Assembly: GCF_030317105.1 (NCBI RefSeq)
Contig: NZ_JASZYG010000018.1
Span: 22,678 to 86,677 of the forward strand
Origin: Variovorax brevis
GTDB lineage: Bacteria; Pseudomonadota; Gammaproteobacteria; Burkholderiales; Burkholderiaceae_C
Direction of reading: 5' to 3'
Length of the DNA stretch: 64,000 nt
Of this stretch, positions 7,389 through 14,623 are shown piece by piece (position 1 is the first letter of the stretch; the number at the start of each line of letters is the position of its first letter). The translations under genes were made by a program, and so were the position numbers. The notes beneath the pieces are model-generated. The model saw only the letters and a program-made list of their open reading frames with translations, ran no database searches and was not told the origin of the DNA.

Positions 7389-8065
7389 CACGGCACAAGG
7401 GAGAAACCCTCGGTGGCTTCTTCCTCTTGCTCTTCGGCGTCCGGGTCCACCAGCTCTTCGGCGTAGCAGTCCAGGATGATTTCGACGACCTTGTCATCGC
7501 TGGTGAGGTAGTCGTGCTCCTCCTCCAGGTCGTGGTACAGCTCGCGCATCAGGGCGCGGCACGCCTCGATGTACTGCTCCTCCAGCACGCGGTACTCGAT
7601 GCGCTCCAGCAGCTGCTGGAAGGCGTGGTGGCGAACCGGGTCCTTCTCCGCGTCGATGACGTTGCAGGGGTCGAGGTCGAAGTTCGCGTCGACGCTGTGC
7701 TCGTGGCAGTAGTTGTGGCCGCTCGCGCGGCGCTCGATCTTGAAGGTCCAGCCCGGCCAGTCGCCGTCGCCGCTGGCCATGGCCGCCAGGAGCAGGTCGG
7801 TCTCGCCCACGTGGTTCAGGAACAGGCGCCAGTTGTCGATGCGGCCGGTGAAGCTGGCGCCGTCGCCCTGGCTCCAGAAGCCCGAGAAGCGGATGTCGTT
7901 CACACCAATGCCGATGTCGGCGCAGTCCACCTTGAAGTCCTCGTACAGGTGCTCCCACCACTCGAAGTGCTCCACCTCGATGTTGCGGTACTTCTCCAGC
8001 AGCTTGTCCTGGCGATACTTGGACAGTGCGAGCCAGCGCGGATCTTCGAACGCAACGGAGGTCAT
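7388..8065 (-). CDS. Phage protein with WSQGDGASF motif
   Basis: 225 residues. The central RFSGFWSQGDGASFTGR segment is a recognisable signature of a phage protein family; I know no experimentally proven function for it. The rest is acidic, and the C-terminus is extremely acidic (DPDAEEQEEEATEG), reminiscent of DNA-mimic or chaperone-like small proteins. The start at 8065 has AAGG upstream. It is the last gene before the motif cluster at 7356. Confidence 0.75.
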   Translation of the reverse strand: MTSVAFEDPRWLALSKYRQDKLLEKYRNIEVEHFEWWEHLYEDFKVDCADIGIGVNDIRFSGFWSQGDGASFTGRIDNWRLFLNHVGETDLLLAAMASGDGDWPGWTFKIERRASGHNYCHEHSVDANFDLDPCNVIDAEKDPVRHHAFQQLLERIEYRVLEEQYIEACRALMRELYHDLEEEHDYLTSDDKVVEIILDCYAEELVDPDAEEQEEEATEGFSLVP

Positions 8066-8075
8066 GGGGTGCCTT

Positions 8076-8226
8076 TCATTTGCTGTAGTTCACGTCGAAC
8101 CCGCCTTCGGCGTTCAGGGGCTGGTCCAGGCACTAGGGCAGGGCTTGGTCATGCACTTGAACATGTGGTCGAAGGTCTTCTGGGCCTGCGCAGCCTTGGG
8201 GTGACCTCGGCGGTGATTGCTTTCAT
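8076..8226 (-). pseudogene. Small gene coupled to the helicase, broken by two frameshifts
   Basis: ATG 8226 overlaps the helicase stop (ATGA). The first ten residues, MKAITAEVTP, can be followed in other frames by KAAQAQKTFDHMFKCMTKPC and then LDQPLNAEGGFDVNYSK to a stop at 8076. Read straight, the gene stops after 25 codons. Two single-base changes would restore a protein of about 48 residues. Function unknown. Confidence 0.45.
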
Positions 8227-9743
8227 GCCATCTCCTTGGTGATGGTGCCGAACAGGTCCAGCAGGTTGGTCATGCGTGCGTCTTTGGTGAGCATCGCGTC
8301 GTAGACCTTCTCGTCGATCGTGCCGGGGGCGACGATCACGATGTTCTCGGTCTTCTGGGTCTGGCCGATGCGGTGCTGGCGCTTGGAGCCCTGCTTGAAG
8401 ATCTCCAGGTCGTAGGTGGGGCTGGACCAAATCGTGGTGTTGCCCTTCGTGAACGTGTAGCCGTGCGCCGTCGACTTGGGGTGCGCGAAGAGCGTCTGGT
8501 ACTTGCCCAGCTGGTAGGCCGTGACGATGCGGTTGCGTTCCGCATCCGACACGGTGCCGTCGATGACAGCGAAGGAGATGCCGCGCTTGGTGGCTTCCTT
8601 GACAAGGAAGTCCTTCTGGTGCGTCCAGTGGAAGAACACCAGCGAGTGCGCGCGCTGCTCGACCAGGTCGAGGATCAGCTCGTAGCGGCCAGTGTCCACC
8701 AGGTGGTACTTGCCCTCGCTCTCGTAGACGGCACCCGAGGCGATCTGCAGCAGCTTGGTGGCCACCGCCGCGGCGTTGATGGCGGTGACCGTGGCGTGCG
8801 CAGGGATCGGCACGCCGGGGACCACGCCGGGGCGCAGCAGGACCTTGTTGGTCAGGCGCGCGGCCGCACTCGCAGCGGTGTGCTTGTGCAGCGTCATGAT
8901 CTGCGTGGCCTCCATCTGCGCGTAGGCCGTCATCTGCTTTTTGGTCAGGTTGTAGGGCACCGTGTACTGGTGCAGCGCCGGGATGTCCACGCAGTCCTCG
9001 AACTTGTGGCGGATCACGATGTCCGACAGCAGCCCGAACACGGCCTCCTCGGCACCTTCCTTGTCTTCCCACTGCACGGCGCGCGGATCGCGCCCGACCT
9101 GGCGCGGCGCGCACACGCTGCCTCGAAAGCCGTAGAAGCTCGGGCCCAGGCGGTGGCCTCCGTCCAGCAGGTAGACCTGGTGCCACACGTCGGTGATGGA
9201 GCGCCCGTTGGGGGTGCCGGTCATGCCGGCGCGGTACGTGAAGTGGCACGCGATCTTGGCCGCCGCCTTGGAGCGCTGGCTGGTGTGGTACTTGTAGGCG
9301 GTGATCTCGTCCACGTCCAGCGTGTCGAACTTCACGAAGAAGTTTTTCTTCTGCTTGGCCAGCCACACGGCCGCGTCCAGGTTCGTCACGTACACGTCGG
9401 CGTCCTCGGCGAACGCCTCGGCGCGGTTGTCGGCGGTGGCCACCACGACCTTCATGTCGGGGGCGAACTTCTTGTAGTCGTTGAACCAGACGCTGGTCAG
9501 AAGCGACTTGGGGGCGAGGACCAGCGCGCAGCCGCCGCCCTTGCGACGGCGCCGGGCGAAGGCCAGGATGCGCACCAGGGTCTTGCCGGTGCCGGGGTCG
9601 GAGGTGTCATAGACCACCTCATTGGCCGCGGAGAATTTCAGCGACAGTTCTTGATGTGCGAACGGCGTCACTGTAGGCGCGACGCGCTTGAGCATCGAGG
9701 GCTTGGTCTTGGGCGATGTGGAGGGCATTGTGGAATTCGCCAT
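8223..9743 (-). CDS. SNF2/superfamily 2 DNA helicase-like ATPase
   Basis: 506 residues (ATG 9728 or 9695 are alternative starts). Helicase motifs are in order: DPGTGKT (Walker A, near residue 52), SLLTSVWFNDYKK, DEIT in the Walker B position (DVDEITAYKYH), AGMTGTPNG (motif III), SLVFFHWTHQK (motif IV) and QHRIGQTQ (motif VI). QHRIGQ is the hallmark of SNF2-type translocases. No nuclease domain is fused. In phage early regions such proteins act in replication start, recombination or anti-restriction; the exact role here is inferred. The 5' end overlaps the gene at 9619. Confidence 0.9.
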   Translation of the reverse strand: MANSTMPSTSPKTKPSMLKRVAPTVTPFAHQELSLKFSAANEVVYDTSDPGTGKTLVRILAFARRRRKGGGCALVLAPKSLLTSVWFNDYKKFAPDMKVVVATADNRAEAFAEDADVYVTNLDAAVWLAKQKKNFFVKFDTLDVDEITAYKYHTSQRSKAAAKIACHFTYRAGMTGTPNGRSITDVWHQVYLLDGGHRLGPSFYGFRGSVCAPRQVGRDPRAVQWEDKEGAEEAVFGLLSDIVIRHKFEDCVDIPALHQYTVPYNLTKKQMTAYAQMEATQIMTLHKHTAASAAARLTNKVLLRPGVVPGVPIPAHATVTAINAAAVATKLLQIASGAVYESEGKYHLVDTGRYELILDLVEQRAHSLVFFHWTHQKDFLVKEATKRGISFAVIDGTVSDAERNRIVTAYQLGKYQTLFAHPKSTAHGYTFTKGNTTIWSSPTYDLEIFKQGSKRQHRIGQTQKTENIVIVAPGTIDEKVYDAMLTKDARMTNLLDLFGTITKEMA

Positions 9744-9867
9744 GGGGGTGGGTCGGGTCGAAGTGGGCGAGGTCGGGCCAGGTGCCGGTCAGGCGTGCGT
9801 AGGCGCGCCGGCGCTGGATTTCGGGCTTGGCGACGCGCACGAGGCGCCGCCGCTGCTTGCTGTTCAT
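9619..9867 (-). CDS. Small basic hypothetical protein overlapping the helicase start
   Basis: 82 residues from ATG 9867: MNSKQRRRLVRVAKPEIQRR, then TWPDLAHFDPTHPHGEFHNA, ending VAEILRGQ. It overlaps the helicase 5' end by up to 125 bases in another frame, so either the helicase starts downstream (9695) or the overlap is real. No family recognised. The stretch 9868-10034 has no credible gene. Confidence 0.5.
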   Translation of the reverse strand: MNSKQRRRLVRVAKPEIQRRRAYARLTGTWPDLAHFDPTHPHGEFHNALHIAQDQALDAQARRAYSDAVRTSRTVAEILRGQ

Positions 9868-10034
9868 GGGGGTTCCGAGCAGGAGAGGGGAATGGGGGTG
9901 GCCGGCTGTGCGTTCCTTGCCGGCCGCAAGGTCGAGGAGTGGGCTTGCCCGAAGAAGCGCTGTCGCCAGGCAGGCAAGCCCCCTGGCCACTTCGCGACGC
10001 ACCGCTGGGCAGCCAGGTCAGCAAGTCGCCTGGC

Positions 10035-10742
10035 TTACGTTTTCTTCACGCCCACCGCGCAGTGGTTGGTGCCCCAGGGTCCGTACGCGCACCACTTGCA
10101 CGAGAACACGTTGGGGTTGGGCGGAAAGGCCGTGCAGCTGGTGAGCTCCACGCCCTTGATGTTGAAGTTCTGCCGGAAGCGCAGCCCCTGCATGCGGGTG
10201 AACACGCGATCGGTGACCTCGTCCTGGTCGAAGTACCACAGGGCCGCATGCACGCGCTCCAACTGGGGGTAGCGCAGGAACGCCACGAGCTGGTAGAGGT
10301 TCAGCTGCTCCGCGTGCTTGACCTCGTTGCCGAACTTGCGCCCGGTCTTGTAGTCGATGACGGTGGCCTCGGTGGGCGAGTGAAAGACGATGGCGTCGAG
10401 CTTGAGCCGCAGCCAGGCGCCTTTCCACTCGGTCACTTCCCAGTTGGTGTCCATGCCCCACTCGCCTTCCAGGGACACGGCGCCCTCGGCGTAGAGCATG
10501 CGCAGCCAGTCCAGGCGCGAGCCGAAGAACTTGTCCGCCTCGGGGCAGAGGTCATCGCTGCGGCCCGACACGTACAGCTCGCAGTTGTCGTGCACGCGCG
10601 TGCCGCGATCGTTGGCGTGCTCGGTCTTTCCTGGGGGCAGGGGGCGCTCGGGCTCGGGGATCTTCTGGTCATGCTTGAGCCAGAACATCTTCTTGCACGT
10701 ATCGAAGTCGCTTCGTTTGCTGAAGCTCCAGGACGGGACCAT
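10035..10742 (-). CDS. PD-(D/E)XK nuclease of the RecB/Cas4-like group
   Basis: 235 residues starting MVPSWSFSKRSDFDTCKKMF. Nuclease core: RGTRVHDNCELYV (conserved His), LKLDAIV (catalytic Asp), ATVIDYKTGRK (the D-x-K of motif III) and QLNLYQL (QxxxY). Together with Cys-16, the C-terminal cysteines at CTAF, CKWC and NHC form a cluster like the Fe-S site of Cas4/AddB-type enzymes. Expected activity is 5' or 3' exonuclease processing of DNA ends in phage recombination. The gene opens its own unit; the motif cluster 10757-10786 and a GAAGG ribosome binding site precede it. Confidence 0.85.
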   Translation of the reverse strand: MVPSWSFSKRSDFDTCKKMFWLKHDQKIPEPERPLPPGKTEHANDRGTRVHDNCELYVSGRSDDLCPEADKFFGSRLDWLRMLYAEGAVSLEGEWGMDTNWEVTEWKGAWLRLKLDAIVFHSPTEATVIDYKTGRKFGNEVKHAEQLNLYQLVAFLRYPQLERVHAALWYFDQDEVTDRVFTRMQGLRFRQNFNIKGVELTSCTAFPPNPNVFSCKWCAYGPWGTNHCAVGVKKT

Positions 10743-10756
10743 CGGATTTACCTTCG

Positions 10757-10786
10757 TTAGATCGAAGTTAGAATTTAGATTAGAAA
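10757..10786 (-). promoter_or_regulatory. Best copy of the dispersed TTAGATC/GAAGTTAGA motif
   Basis: On the plus strand TTAGATCGAAGTTAGA is followed directly by ATTTAGATTAGAAA. The same arrangement recurs at 17603-17632 (TTAGATAGAAGTTAGA then TTAGATTAGAAA) and, split by a palindrome, at 13723-13759. It lies 14 bases upstream of the nuclease start, where a promoter or operator would be. Confidence 0.6.
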
Positions 10787-10790
10787 GCGG

Positions 10791-11189
10791 TCAAGTTGAC
10801 GCCGGGGTGGGGTCGGGCAACCCCCAGGGTGCGTCGTCCCAGCCCGGCAGGAGGCGGTCCTCGACCACGCTCGGGTGGCCCACTTGGGCACGCGCGAGCG
10901 CAGTGATGGATTGGCTCAGCTTGTAGGCCTTGGTCGCCTCCCAGTCCGGGCGCTCGCAGCTTTGGTAGTCGTAGCAGTGGCTGGCCTTCAGGATGACGAT
11001 CGGCGCTGGCAGGTCGGCCACCGGCTTGAACACGAAGCCCGTGCACTTGGCGCGCTCGTTGTAGCGGTAGTTCACGGAGCGCACGTTGCCGCGGAACAGC
11101 TCGTCGGCCGTGGCCTGCTCGGCGCCGGCGGCGATGATCCCGTGCGCGAGCGCGAAGCTCACCAGGGTGTTGATGTGGGTGTCCGTCAC
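10791..11189 (-). CDS. Phage protein with CYDYQSCE motif
   Basis: 132 residues from a GTG at 11189 (MTDTHINTLVSFALAHGI). Conserved-looking parts are NVRSVNYRYNE and KASHCYDYQSCERPDWEAT, which I recognise from phage proteins usually annotated only as hypothetical. The obvious ATG at 11203 gives a 5-codon dead frame, so the GTG start or an upstream indel must be invoked. It precedes the nuclease gene in the minus-strand order, ending just before the motif cluster. Confidence 0.65.
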   Translation of the reverse strand: MTDTHINTLVSFALAHGIIAAGAEQATADELFRGNVRSVNYRYNERAKCTGFVFKPVADLPAPIVILKASHCYDYQSCERPDWEATKAYKLSQSITALARAQVGHPSVVEDRLLPGWDDAPWGLPDPTPAST

Positions 11190-11214
11190 GATCCAGCGCT
11201 CATGGGGTTCTCCT

Positions 11215-11634
11215 TCAGTCGTAAAGGCAGTCAATTGTTCGGCTGACCGGGCACAGCTCGTAGCCTTCGTCGCCGAAGTCTGAATGTTCGGCGTCGTTTT
11301 CTTCCTCGCCGACGCGGGACCAGGCCCCATTGAAGGCGGCTTCGGGGGTGCCCTCGTCGGCGCCGTCTTGCACCCCCTCGAAATGGGAGTACAGCGCGTT
11401 CATCATCTTGACGTCCTCGAAGTCGGGATACCACTTGACGTCACTGGCGGCGTACTTCAGGACCAGCAGTTGGTCGGGGTCGTCATCGGACTTGGGGTAG
11501 ATGTGCTGGATCTCCCTGAAGAGCTCTTGTTGTTCCTTGCCCATCGGGAAGCACATGCGGAAGGCGGCGAGCTCGCGCTTCATCGCCTCGGGTTCGCCGG
11601 CCAGCATGTAGACGACTTCGGAGCGGTAGCCCAT
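11215..11634 (-). CDS. MGYRS-type phage protein
   Basis: 139 residues opening MGYRSEVVYMLAGEPEAM, a very recognisable start of a phage early protein family of unknown function. The centre (LLVLKYAASDVKWYPDFEDV) and acidic C-terminus (VGEEENDAEHSDFGDEGYE) are typical. The gene starts one base before the stop region of the upstream gene, so it is in the same operon. Confidence 0.7.
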   Translation of the reverse strand: MGYRSEVVYMLAGEPEAMKRELAAFRMCFPMGKEQQELFREIQHIYPKSDDDPDQLLVLKYAASDVKWYPDFEDVKMMNALYSHFEGVQDGADEGTPEAAFNGAWSRVGEEENDAEHSDFGDEGYELCPVSRTIDCLYD

Positions 11635-11635
11635 G

Positions 11636-11965
11636 TCAGCTCTCCTCGGGCAGCTCGATGCCGTCCAGCTTGGAGGTGCGCAGCAGCACGTTGTGCAGCT
11701 TGGCGATCTGGCGTTGCAGCTTCTTGACCTGCGCCGGCGGGGGCGGGCGCGTGTACGCGTTGAAGTAGTAGTTCATCGTGCCGTCGCAGCCGTGCGCCTG
11801 GCGCAGGGCCGCGAGCGCGATCTCCGCAGCTGCGGTCTTGTAGGTGTGTCCGCCGATCAGGGGCATGGTGGTTTCCTCGGGTGGTCGGACGTGCTTGCCA
11901 AGCCCGAACATGAAATCAAAGTGGTCCTCGAGCCACTCCTCGCTCTTGCCGGGGTGGTCGGCCAT
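11636..11965 (-). CDS. Hypothetical phage protein (109 aa)
   Basis: The opening, MADHPGKSEEWLEDHFDFMF, is acidic. A helical C-terminus contains AQVKKLQRQIAKLHNVLLRT. Spaced 1 base from the MGYRS gene and 4 bases from the gene at 11970. No family recognised. Confidence 0.6.
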   Translation of the reverse strand: MADHPGKSEEWLEDHFDFMFGLGKHVRPPEETTMPLIGGHTYKTAAAEIALAALRQAHGCDGTMNYYFNAYTRPPPPAQVKKLQRQIAKLHNVLLRTSKLDGIELPEES

Positions 11966-11969
11966 GGCA

Positions 11970-12284
11970 TCACTCCGGTGCTTGTGTTGCGAAGTCCGCC
12001 AGCTCCAGCGCGCGGTTCATCGTGAAGCGGAACTGCCCCACTTCGCCGCGCACGTCGAGCGCGGAGGCGCAGCCGTTCTTGTCGAGCTCCATGCGCTGCT
12101 CGGGGTCGAAGCGCTTCGTGCGCTCTTCCTGCATGCCCAGGAACAATTGCGTCGTGCGGCGCGTGAAGACGAAGCCCTCGGGTTCGTTGCCGCCCGAGAC
12201 GGTCGAATGCGTGACGCGAGAGCCGTTGACGAAGACGTGGTCCGCCGTCTCGACGGCTTCGCGCAGGGCGAGGGTGATGGCCAT
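11970..12284 (-). CDS. Hypothetical phage protein (104 aa)
   Basis: From ATG 12284 with GGAAGGA upstream. The protein (MAITLALREAVETADHVFVN...) is mixed alpha/beta with a central FTRRTTQLFLGMQEERTKRF. It begins one base before the stop of the upstream zinc-ribbon gene. Function unknown. Confidence 0.6.
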   Translation of the reverse strand: MAITLALREAVETADHVFVNGSRVTHSTVSGGNEPEGFVFTRRTTQLFLGMQEERTKRFDPEQRMELDKNGCASALDVRGEVGQFRFTMNRALELADFATQAPE

Positions 12285-12285
12285 G

Positions 12286-12600
12286 TCAGGGTCCTTCCTT
12301 CTTGGGCAGCGCCTCGCCGAGCGCCCAGTGGTAGCCGCCGGCGCTCGACATGACCAGGGGCACGACGTGGCGCGGCGCATAGTGGCAATGCGGGCAGCGG
12401 TAGGTGCGCCCGGGCTTGTAGTCCCAGCTGTAGTCGTCCGCGGCGATGCCCAGCGCCTCGAAGATGTTCACCGGCTGGTTGCAGCCCGGGTTCGGGCAGG
12501 GCGAGGGGTGCGAGTGCATCACCACGATGTAGCGGTGCTGCTGCTCAATGCGCCCGAGCAGCTTCGGGTCCGTCGCCAGGAGGTCGGTATTTGTCTTCAC
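12286..12600 (-). CDS. Zinc-ribbon protein coupled to the VWA gene
   Basis: 104 residues from GTG 12600, which overlaps the VWA stop (GTGA). Two cysteine pairs, CPNPGCNQ and YRCPHCHY, are spaced as in a zinc ribbon; an HSHPSPC segment adds possible ligands. An interaction with the VWA protein is suggested only by the coupling. Confidence 0.6.
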   Translation of the reverse strand: MKTNTDLLATDPKLLGRIEQQHRYIVVMHSHPSPCPNPGCNQPVNIFEALGIAADDYSWDYKPGRTYRCPHCHYAPRHVVPLVMSSAGGYHWALGEALPKKEGP

Positions 12601-13712
12601 ACCTTGATCCGAATCGTTTCGCCAATGGGCCCCTTGACGTCCGTGGTGGCGCACCACAGGACGGGGAAGTCCACGTGCGACGGAAAGCCGCCGTACATGT
12701 CGGTGAGGTAGACCAGGCACTCGGGCTCGTGGCCCTTGTCGCGCAGCCAGTTGAAGGGAGGGTTGAAGTCGGTGCCGCCACCGCCGTGCATGTCGAAGTG
12801 CAGCACGTCGTTCGCGCCGAACTCGTCCACGTGGTTCACGCGCGCGTCGCAGTAGATGACGAAGAGCTTCTCGGGGCGCACGGTGGCGTGGATCGCGGTG
12901 ATCTCGCCGCCGAAGGCCGTGAGGGTGGGCTTGTCGATCGAGCCCGAGGTGTCGATGGCCACGGCCATCACGCCCATGTTCTCGCTGTACAGGGTGGGCA
13001 GGTAGAAGCCCTGGCTCAGGTGGCGCTTGTTGGGGCGCATCCAGCTGTAGTCGTTCTTGGAGATCTGCGTCACGAAGCGCTGCAGCTGCTCGCGCCAGTT
13101 GACCTGCGGCGCGGTGAGCTCGTCGATGAAGCGCTTCATCGCATCGGGCAGGGTGCCCTGCGCCTTGGCGGCCTGCGCGGCCTGCACGGTGGCCACCTTC
13201 CACTCGACGTCCTGGAGGTCCTGGTCGGCCGGGTCGCCGTCCATCACGTCGCACAGCGAGTCGTCGTCGCCGTCGTCACCGTCGGGCAGGAGGCTGTAGA
13301 TGTGGTCGGCCGACATGTTCTTGAAGGCCGGCTCGATGAGCCAGCCCTTGCCCAGCTCGAAGCCCGAGTCTTCCAGCACCTGGTTGATGACGTAGTCGCC
13401 GGCGCTGTTCCACTTGCCCGGGTTGCGCCCGTTGCGCCGTCCGATGTGCTCGAACACGCAGTGCATGACCTCATGCGCGAGGGCCGACTTCGTGACGGCC
13501 GGGGTCATCGACAGGATGAACGGGGGGTCGTAGAAGACGCGCTTGCCGTCCACCGCCAGGGTGGGCGTTTTCTTGCGCGCGATCAGGCGTGCCTTCATGT
13601 CCTCGGGCATTTCCTTGAGCTCCAGGCGCAGCGCGAGCATGCCGAAGAAGCCGTGGTCCAGGATCAGGCCGGAACGCGCGTGGGTGATCTGCGTGAGGGA
13701 TTCTCGATTCAT
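12597..13712 (-). CDS. VWA-like protein with N-terminal zincin motif (DUF2201/COG3864 type)
   Basis: 371 residues from ATG 13712 (AAGGA upstream). The N-terminal part carries HEVMHCVFEHIGR, the HExxH motif of the metallopeptidase-like region in this family. The C-terminal half is a von Willebrand A-type fold with AVAIDTSGSIDKPTL (MIDAS D-x-S-x-S), the GGGGTDF loop and VYLTDMYG. Such proteins pair with MoxR-type AAA ATPases as metal-dependent chaperone/remodelling systems, and the MoxR gene lies 2.9 kb upstream in the same direction. The parS-like palindrome sits immediately upstream of the gene. Confidence 0.85.
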   Translation of the reverse strand: MNRESLTQITHARSGLILDHGFFGMLALRLELKEMPEDMKARLIARKKTPTLAVDGKRVFYDPPFILSMTPAVTKSALAHEVMHCVFEHIGRRNGRNPGKWNSAGDYVINQVLEDSGFELGKGWLIEPAFKNMSADHIYSLLPDGDDGDDDSLCDVMDGDPADQDLQDVEWKVATVQAAQAAKAQGTLPDAMKRFIDELTAPQVNWREQLQRFVTQISKNDYSWMRPNKRHLSQGFYLPTLYSENMGVMAVAIDTSGSIDKPTLTAFGGEITAIHATVRPEKLFVIYCDARVNHVDEFGANDVLHFDMHGGGGTDFNPPFNWLRDKGHEPECLVYLTDMYGGFPSHVDFPVLWCATTDVKGPIGETIRIKV

Positions 13713-13722
13713 GGGTTTTTCC

Positions 13723-13759
13723 TTAGATCGTTTCACGTGAAACGTTAGAACTTAGATTA
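13723..13759 (-). promoter_or_regulatory. Dispersed motif copy split by a parS palindrome
   Basis: TTAGATCG (13723-13730) and TTAGAACTTAGATTA (13745-13759) are the two halves of the motif seen whole at 10757. Between them lies the 16-bp palindrome described separately. The cluster is directly upstream of the VWA gene. Confidence 0.5.
13729..13744. promoter_or_regulatory. Consensus parS (ParB-binding) palindrome
   Basis: CGTTTCACGTGAAACG contains GTTTCACGTGAAAC, the core of the bacterial chromosomal parS consensus (TGTTTCACGTGAAACA). It is a perfect palindrome in an intergenic gap. No parA or parB gene is visible nearby, so it could only be bound by host ParB. A 14-base match in 64 kb by chance is unlikely but not excluded. 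Confidence 0.6.
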
Positions 13760-13924
13760 GTTGGCGAGCTTGAGCTTGCGCGCCTTGGCGAACACGGCCT
13801 CCGCGGCCTTGATGGCGGCGGTGAGCTCGGGCCCGGGTGTCTCGGGGAAACTCATCAGCGTGGCGGCGTTCCACACGGTGTCGTGGAAGTGCAGGCGTTT
13901 CGGTTCGGGGTCTTTGGCGGGCAT
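13757..13924 (-). CDS. Small hypothetical protein (55 aa)
   Basis: Starts MPAKDPEPKRLHFHDTVWNA after GAGG and ends AKARKLKLAN; mostly helical with a basic tail. It sits between two motif copies, so it may be a separately regulated unit. No family recognised. Confidence 0.55.
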   Translation of the reverse strand: MPAKDPEPKRLHFHDTVWNAATLMSFPETPGPELTAAIKAAEAVFAKARKLKLAN

Positions 13925-13949
13925 GTCCTCGCGACCCGTTGCAGGTCGA

Positions 13950-14129
13950 TCATAGAGCGAAGATAGAAGTTAGAACAAGAGGCCCTAGTTGTCGAATCAG
14001 ATGGGCGCTTGCACCAGGGCGCGCTGCACTCCACTCGGGGTAGTGCGCGCGCAGCAGCAGCGTGATCTCGTCGATCTCTTCCTGGCGCGGTTGCAGGCAG
14101 TTGTAGCGCGGGTTGTTTCGCTCTTGCAT
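13950..14129 (-). CDS. Small hypothetical protein (59 aa)
   Basis: ATG 14129 overlaps the upstream stop (TGATG). The product begins MQERNNPRYNCLQPRQEEID and contains LLLRAHYPEWS. The stop lies inside the motif cluster at 13961-13976. Function unknown. Confidence 0.5.
   Translation of the reverse strand: MQERNNPRYNCLQPRQEEIDEITLLLRAHYPEWSAARPGASAHLIRQLGPLVLTSIFAL
13961..13976 (-). promoter_or_regulatory. Dispersed motif copy (AGATAGAAGTTAGAAC)
   Basis: Matches the GAAGTTAGA core of the family and resembles the copy at 17603. It lies about 37 bases upstream of the small gene starting at 13924. Confidence 0.4.
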
Positions 14130-14623
14130 CAGGCCGTGAGCTCCAGCTCCATGCCGTCTTGCTTGAAGACGGCGCCGGGGTTTGCCTTGGCGAAAGCCAG
14201 TGCGGCCGGGCGGTCCGTGGTGTCGTACACCACGGTTCCGTTCACCTCGACGGTGAAGACCCGGTCGTGGAAGTCGTCGCTCTGCGCGAAGAAGGCGGCG
14301 GAGACTTCCTTGAGCTTGGCGACGAACTCTTCGTCGGAAGCGTTGAGGTTCTGCGCCACCCACACGCCCACGACCTCGGTCACTTCGTAGGCGTACACGC
14401 CCGGGAAGTCCTGCTCCTTGTCGAGGGTCTTGAGGTAGTCGTACACGAGCACCGCCTTCTGGGCGCACAACTCGGTCAGGGCCATGTGGCCGCCGATCTC
14501 GTCCAGCATGCCGGCGTTGCCGCCGCGGTTCATCATGTTCAGGTAGCTGTCGGCGCCCTGCACCAGGTAGACCGCATTGAAGGCGACCTCCCTGGCGAGG
14601 TCGTTGGCATCGTCGCGGTTCAT
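14129..14623 (-). CDS. Hypothetical phage protein (164 aa)
   Basis: Helical N-terminal half (MNRDDANDLAREVAFNAVYL...) and a C-terminal part with predicted strands, DRVFTVEVNGTVVYDTTDRP. ATG 14623 overlaps the upstream stop by 4 bases (ATGA). No family recognised. Confidence 0.6.
   Translation of the reverse strand: MNRDDANDLAREVAFNAVYLVQGADSYLNMMNRGGNAGMLDEIGGHMALTELCAQKAVLVYDYLKTLDKEQDFPGVYAYEVTEVVGVWVAQNLNASDEEFVAKLKEVSAAFFAQSDDFHDRVFTVEVNGTVVYDTTDRPAALAFAKANPGAVFKQDGMELELTA

Noticed and set aside
8217..10760. An 847-codon plus-strand reading frame opposite the helicase and nuclease genes
   Set aside because: It mirrors the GC-rich minus-strand codons, has Val/Arg/Gly/His-rich low-complexity composition and no motif, while the minus strand has clear helicase and nuclease motifs.
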